Below, piece after piece: positions 62,101 through 64,000 of a stretch of DNA of 64,000 nucleotides. The notes under the pieces were generated by a model. The model ran no database searches. It had not been told where the DNA came from and saw only the letters and a program-made list of their open reading frames with translations. Source of the stretch: Pseudomonas sp. KUIN-1. GTDB lineage: Bacteria; Pseudomonadota; Gammaproteobacteria; Pseudomonadales; Pseudomonadaceae. The DNA is taken from NCBI RefSeq assembly GCF_009176725.1, contig NZ_AP020337.1, forward strand, positions 5,940,001-6,004,000. Direction: 5' to 3'. Position 1 is the first letter of the stretch. Every line of letters starts with the position of its first letter. The position numbers were made by a program, and so were the translations under genes.

Positions 62101-64000
62101 CCGCTGAGCTGGGCGCCGTTGGTGTTCGACAGTGTGGTGCCAGTCGATACCAGCGAGGTCTTGGCGAAGAGTTTGCCCGCATTGCTGGTCACCGAGCCCA
62201 CGTTCAAGGTCAGGCTGTCGACCAGACTGGAGACCATGCCCGCCTTGCTGCCATCACTGCTGGTGTCCAGCGAAGCGGCGGTGACGCTTACCGTGTCGCC
62301 CTGAATCGTACCGCCGACGTTGCTGACGGTGCCGCTGCCCAATTCCACTCGCGTGGTGCCGCCACTGCTGAGCAGCGTACCGCCGTTGTTATCCAGCGCG
62401 CCGCCGGTGTAGATCAGCCCGCCGCTGCCCGCAACCAGTTGGCCTTGCTGGCCGTTGCGCAGGGTGCTTGCTTGCAGGCTCAGCTGTTTGCCACGAATGC
62501 TGCCGCCCTGGTTGTTGAGGTCAGACGAACCGCTGATCGTGACCAGGCTGCTGCCCGCATCGATGATGCCGGTCATGTTGCTCAGCAGGTTGCTGACTTT
62601 CAGAGTCACGTCGCCGCCATTGCTGACCACTGCGCCATTGTTGTCGTTGATAAGCCGTGGTGCGTCGATCAGCACGTTCTGGCCAAGCAGCGTACCGGCG
62701 CTGTTGTCCAGCCATGCGCCGCTGACCAACAGGCCGGCATCGCTCTGAATCTGGCCGCCGCGGTTGAGCAACTGGGCCTGGCTCGCCGTCGGGGCAAAGT
62801 TCAGGGCCATGCCCCGCGTACCGGCTGCCAGCAGGCCTTGCTCGCGGTTGTCGAGACCGGCGGCGTTCAGGTCGATGCGGTCACCGACGATTTTGCCGCC
62901 ACGGTTATCGATCTGCGCACCGGGCGCGCTTACGTTGACGCCGGCCCCCAGCACGCTGCCGCTGCGGTTATCCAAGCCTGTCGCGTTAAGGTCGAGATTG
63001 CCGGTGACGGCCAGCAGGCGGCCGCTCTGGTTTAGGACATTGCCACCGGTGACGCTCAGCAGGTTCTGCGCCTGAACGGTGCCGCCGGTGTTATCCAGTA
63101 TGCCGGTCGCCGTAACCCGTGCATCGCCCGCACGGGCCGACAGCAGGCCGGAGCGGTTATTGAGCGAAGTGGACGCAATGGTAAGGCTATTGCCATCGAT
63201 CTGACCCGCACTGTTATCCAGTGCATCCGCACTGATCGTCAGGCTGCCGCCAGATGCCTGAATCAGGCCGCTACGGTTGTCGATTTGCGCGCCCGGCGCA
63301 GTCACGTTGATGCTCGTCCCCAACAGGCTGCCGCTCTGGTTAAGAACATTGCCACCGGTGACGCTCAACAGGTTCTGCGCCTGAACGGTGCCGCCGGTGT
63401 TATCCAGCGTGTTGCGCGCCGTCACACGTGCATCGCCCGCACGAGCTGACAACAAGCCGGAGCGGTTGTTGAGCGTGGTGGACGCAACCGTAAGGCTACC
63501 GGCGTCGATCTGACCGGCACTGTTGTCCAGTGCGCCCGCGCTGATCGCCAGGCTGCCGCCCGTTGCCTGAATCAGGCCTTCGCGGTTATCGAGGCTGTCG
63601 AGTTGCAGGCTGGCCGCCTGCCCGGTAGCAAAACGAATAACGCTGGACAGGTTGACAATGGCCGGGGTCGAGATGAACAGCGACTGTTCACCGACGAGAC
63701 GTGCCGCCAATCCCTGATTAATGATCTGGCCGCTGGTCAGGTTGACCGCGCCGCCTTGCACCACGCTCTGGTTGTTGAGGGTCTGAGCCGCATTGATAGT
63801 CAGTGCGCGACTGGCTTCTATGCTGCCTGTGTTGACGACCACCGGCGCGTTGATCGTGACGTCACCGCTCGCGTTGCGGCTGTTGTCGGCTTCGATGCCC
63901 GAAGCGATGGTCCCCGCGTTAGTGACTTTGCCCGCGTTGATCTCGACCCGCTCGCGTGCCGCCAGGCTTTGCTGGTTGACCAACTCGCCGGCGGTGCGCA
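56181..64000 (-). CDS. CdiA/FhaB-type contact-dependent inhibition exoprotein, N terminus beyond the window
   Basis: The C-terminal 2,600 or so residues of a giant two-partner-secretion protein. The first half is made of FHA-1/FHA-2-like beta-helix repeats (for example ALDNSAGQIDGNSLTIASTS, GNVLNQSG), including near-identical 103-residue duplications. A variable region follows, with SGGSIYQGGLVDAGNNLQMI and RDINVLASQARAGNDLRLAA stretches. A hydrophobic Gly/Ala-rich pretoxin segment (GAMLAVIIIVTVLTAGGASA) comes next, then a DUF637-like region (about residues 1,900-2,300). The last 143 or so residues (56184-56612) are the toxin domain, AT-richer than the rest: VKLREGDLVVGAAPGQSPYY, YDGLQIAPNTTNPAYPKYRK, VALANPNLGAGNVDQIFVPN. 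Its activity is not recognised. Partner transporter CdiB would lie outside the window. Confidence 0.9.
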   Translation of the reverse strand, partial: RTAGELVNQQSLAARERVEINAGKVTNAGTIASGIEADNSRNASGDVTINAPVVVNTGSIEASRALTINAAQTLNNQSVVQGGAVNLTSGQIINQGLAARLVGEQSLFISTPAIVNLSSVIRFATGQAASLQLDSLDNREGLIQATGGSLAISAGALDNSAGQIDAGSLTVASTTLNNRSGLLSARAGDARVTARNTLDNTGGTVQAQNLLSVTGGNVLNQSGSLLGTSINVTAPGAQIDNRSGLIQASGGSLTISADALDNSAGQIDGNSLTIASTSLNNRSGLLSARAGDARVTATGILDNTGGTVQAQNLLSVTGGNVLNQSGRLLAVTGNLDLNATGLDNRSGSVLGAGVNVSAPGAQIDNRGGKIVGDRIDLNAAGLDNREQGLLAAGTRGMALNFAPTASQAQLLNRGGQIQSDAGLLVSGAWLDNSAGTLLGQNVLIDAPRLINDNNGAVVSNGGDVTLKVSNLLSNMTGIIDAGSSLVTISGSSDLNNQGGSIRGKQLSLQASTLRNGQQGQLVAGSGGLIYTGGALDNNGGTLLSSGGTTRVELGSGTVSNVGGTIQGDTVSVTAASLDTSSDGSKAGMVSSLVDSLTLNVGSVTSNAGKLFAKTSLVSTGTTLSNTNGAQLSGDSVNLTANNLINSGGLIESNTTLNLQGGSLNNTSGQLRALGNVVNKNAGINNTGTGALRALTTDTSTFDFAGSIINQSGRIEVGNTDFALKADALDNRAGSIEHANTGLLTLDFNRVSGAGGSITALGSGDWNFGAVDGLGKVQLNNALTYTSDSLALLAGDRLASGTGLTLNLNSLNNGGELLSDGDLTLNLNGDLTNSGRLSAQNLLTIKASNVSQNGGRIGAGKDTRLDLGGTLDNLGYLTARQNLRIDAAQIDNRGTLGAQGAVNLNASNAITNSADSLLFSGGAMALRTGTFSNLYGDVYSRGDLSVANLDGGAAQRFSNLSGTVESEGAISINATAVENAKAEFELGQKIVNGSLDWQCGQHCDGHDSFKRGAITIQQTLLETATKDSPSARLVAGKDLTIQAGNVQNRYSLLAANGNLSITANDLLNQGASERTGQNSISIGTPGRIDTGYWDQMEFVDIPAFKAAVAAGNFDLARFEVLKARSSDSRFEEQSNVTVWTDSPQPKYAATLQAGGTVNLNVARTVQNGSLRANNTPEILTGKLGEDQTGIKVGGIDITINKQATDASTATVASVKPVQRVAADGSVQTVFTPVDYSGIPFAAVDPTAGATFQLPKGDYGLFIRNPDPTSSYLIETNPNLTNLSKFLGSDYILSRLNISPDNNWRRLGDGLYEQRLIRDAVLAQTGQRFLADGLTSDYDQYRYLMDNALASKSALNLSLGVALNAEQVSALTHDIVWMENRVVDGQKVLVPVLYLAQADSRNLRGNSLIQGRDLNLISGGDLINVGTLRASNNLNVSSGGSIYQGGLVDAGNNLQMIAQDSIRNAMAGEIRGGQVSLTAVKGDILNDRTAIQVRDGAGMRTVTDAGSTITARENLALNAGRDITNYGAMSAGGDLSLKAGNDINLLAKTDSSEKHELFDGGRKSVITTDVKNLGSTVTAGGDLGIDAGRDINVLASQARAGNDLRLAAGQDINVSSAGDVHNIATKTKDGKKRITEANDRTTQLASELTAGNNVSVQAGRNTTLVASKITAGNEAYLYSGNTLSLLAAQDSTHTLYDMKAKGSFGAKKAQRDEVTQTTNVGTEIRTAGNLTLGSNGDQLYQVAKLNSGQDLTLQSGGAVTFEGVKDLHDESHTKSKSDMAWFSMKGKGNTDETLRQSELVSQGQTVIQAVNGLKIDVKQVNQQTVSQTIDTMVKADPQLAWIKEAEKRGDVDWRQVKELHDSFKYSHSGMGQGAMLAVIIIVTVLTAGGASALAGGAAGATAGSGSAMAAATTTQALAAGASYTAAGWGNVMATAALTSMASTGAVSVINNKGNLGTALKDTFGSDSLKNATIGALTAGALNYADSTWFQGASPANGNGAKVITGGPVQNPGYSSEWLSWQKAQDAVVRSGTHAVIESGISTAINGGSLKDNLGSALVSQGFDLAAAVGNKNLGDFADYMDLSPGSAEKIFLHAMLGGALSAARGGDFKTGAIAAGAAEGLTGVATDNLGKYLDTRFVTDDQFRVATAQIVGIAAGSLVNGDPNEAAWVAGNVERYNEQLHPRAVELIKKEAPQFAADTNISPAEAEQRLAQAAVYYTDKNWNGVMTENGTVPDATTLKYLGNALAPMAGQYAASTSSDVPTTQAERAYNPAETSTLLDQFAEINPARYTDTSINSINFQGAYTGDLTYDYSRFYDRNIAVSYDLGNTVSSGLSGTWQGTKAAISNTVNSAWSLLNSPMQSSEQLANGVMSLTKNPLTSAWNSLESSQSEEGLATAFQMQGNNEAAAAIRNQGNVEFGLNLVPVERVVSLGKWGAVAKGGDEFGFAGKSTEELFDTPPIKPIPVPGDSDFIGPKAQSPSKIAASWQGSDPYFGVDVYSDVKLREGDLVVGAAPGQSPYYTTIQGFKTTDGTAAGYYDGLQIAPNTTNPAYPKYRKGVTVYRLSSDADAASGVALANPNLGAGNVDQIFVPNFENILVPLYSIPFKSK
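63022..63600. repeat. 309-bp near-identical tandem repeat inside cdiA
   Basis: Two consecutive units, 63022-63330 and from 63331 to about 63600, align at an offset of 309 bases (103 codons), beginning CCGCTCTGGTT and sharing long identical stretches such as GGTTCTGCGCCTGAACGGTG. They encode the NVLNQSG...SLLS-type beta-helix coils. The high identity implies recent duplication and makes this part prone to length change by recombination. Confidence 0.85.

Noticed and set aside
1..64000. CRISPR arrays, tRNA, rRNA genes
   Set aside because: No spaced identical repeats of CRISPR type and no tRNA or rRNA sequence was recognised on either strand by eye; the three TGTCGC repeats are too few and too short.

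Overview
The window is a 64 kb piece of a Pseudomonas chromosome, most likely from the P. syringae group. The reasons are the high GC content, the Pseudomonas-type PdxY, OpgD, ZigA and AmiA proteins, two HBM/HAMP-type chemoreceptors, a manganese catalase, a filamentous-haemagglutinin/CDI locus, and dispersed REP-type palindromes of the kind common in P. syringae. A perfect 16-bp ParB site (parS) at 8547-8562, next to genes that lie near oriC in P. aeruginosa (zigA, amiA, cfa), suggests an origin-proximal location for the left part. No tRNA, rRNA or CRISPR array was seen.

Layout: 1-4.8 kb is housekeeping (a CPA2 antiporter cut by the window edge, thioesterase, pdxY, a DUF3301 protein, a CobW GTPase). 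4.8-8.5 kb is a zinc-starvation cluster (DUF1826-zigA, a secreted protein, amiA) with Zur-like operators. 8.5-13.1 kb carries parS, a DUF3617 protein, cardiolipin synthase, a Fic toxin/antitoxin pair with an unusually long antitoxin, and cfa. 13.4-19.5 kb is a four-gene operon of three SPFH proteins plus an HmtA-like metal ATPase behind another Zur-like box. 19.9-25.2 kb is envelope glycan (opgD, a Wzy-like membrane protein, an OafA-like acyltransferase). 25.3-30.1 kb is a four-gene operon joining an anion-type ABC transporter (duplicated permease, no binding protein) to a FixJ-like two-component system. 30.6-34.7 kb holds two chemoreceptors. 35.2-38.1 kb is a stress group (manganese catalase, DUF892 and DUF4142 proteins). 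38.4-40.8 kb is a translationally coupled haem-oxygenase-like enzyme and NPPY methyltransferase. 41.0-44.5 kb is a VOC protein and a BtuFCD/FecCD-type ABC importer behind a near-consensus Zur box. 44.6-49.5 kb is a five-gene operon predicted to make a lipid-linked uronic acid and transfer it to an envelope lipid. 50.9-56.2 kb is a decaying accessory region with a frameshifted oxidoreductase, a nonsense-interrupted Hsp70, iterated transposon-end-like repeats, an exonuclease-like protein, an IS66-like scrap and orphan toxin tails. 56.2-64 kb is the C-terminal 2,600 or so residues of a CdiA/FhaB adhesin with its immunity gene.

The strongest theme is zinc. Four Zur-like palindromes sit in front of separate units: zigA and/or a secreted protein, amiA, the SPFH-HmtA operon, and an ABC importer preceded by a 42-codon His-containing micro-ORF. 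Together they look like one zinc-scarcity response. The less explained pieces are the haem-oxygenase-like enzyme with its methyltransferase, the fused Fic antitoxin, the SPFH trio with a 16-His tail, the transporter-linked two-component system and the orphan toxin array. All functions are inferred from sequence reading only; no database search was run.
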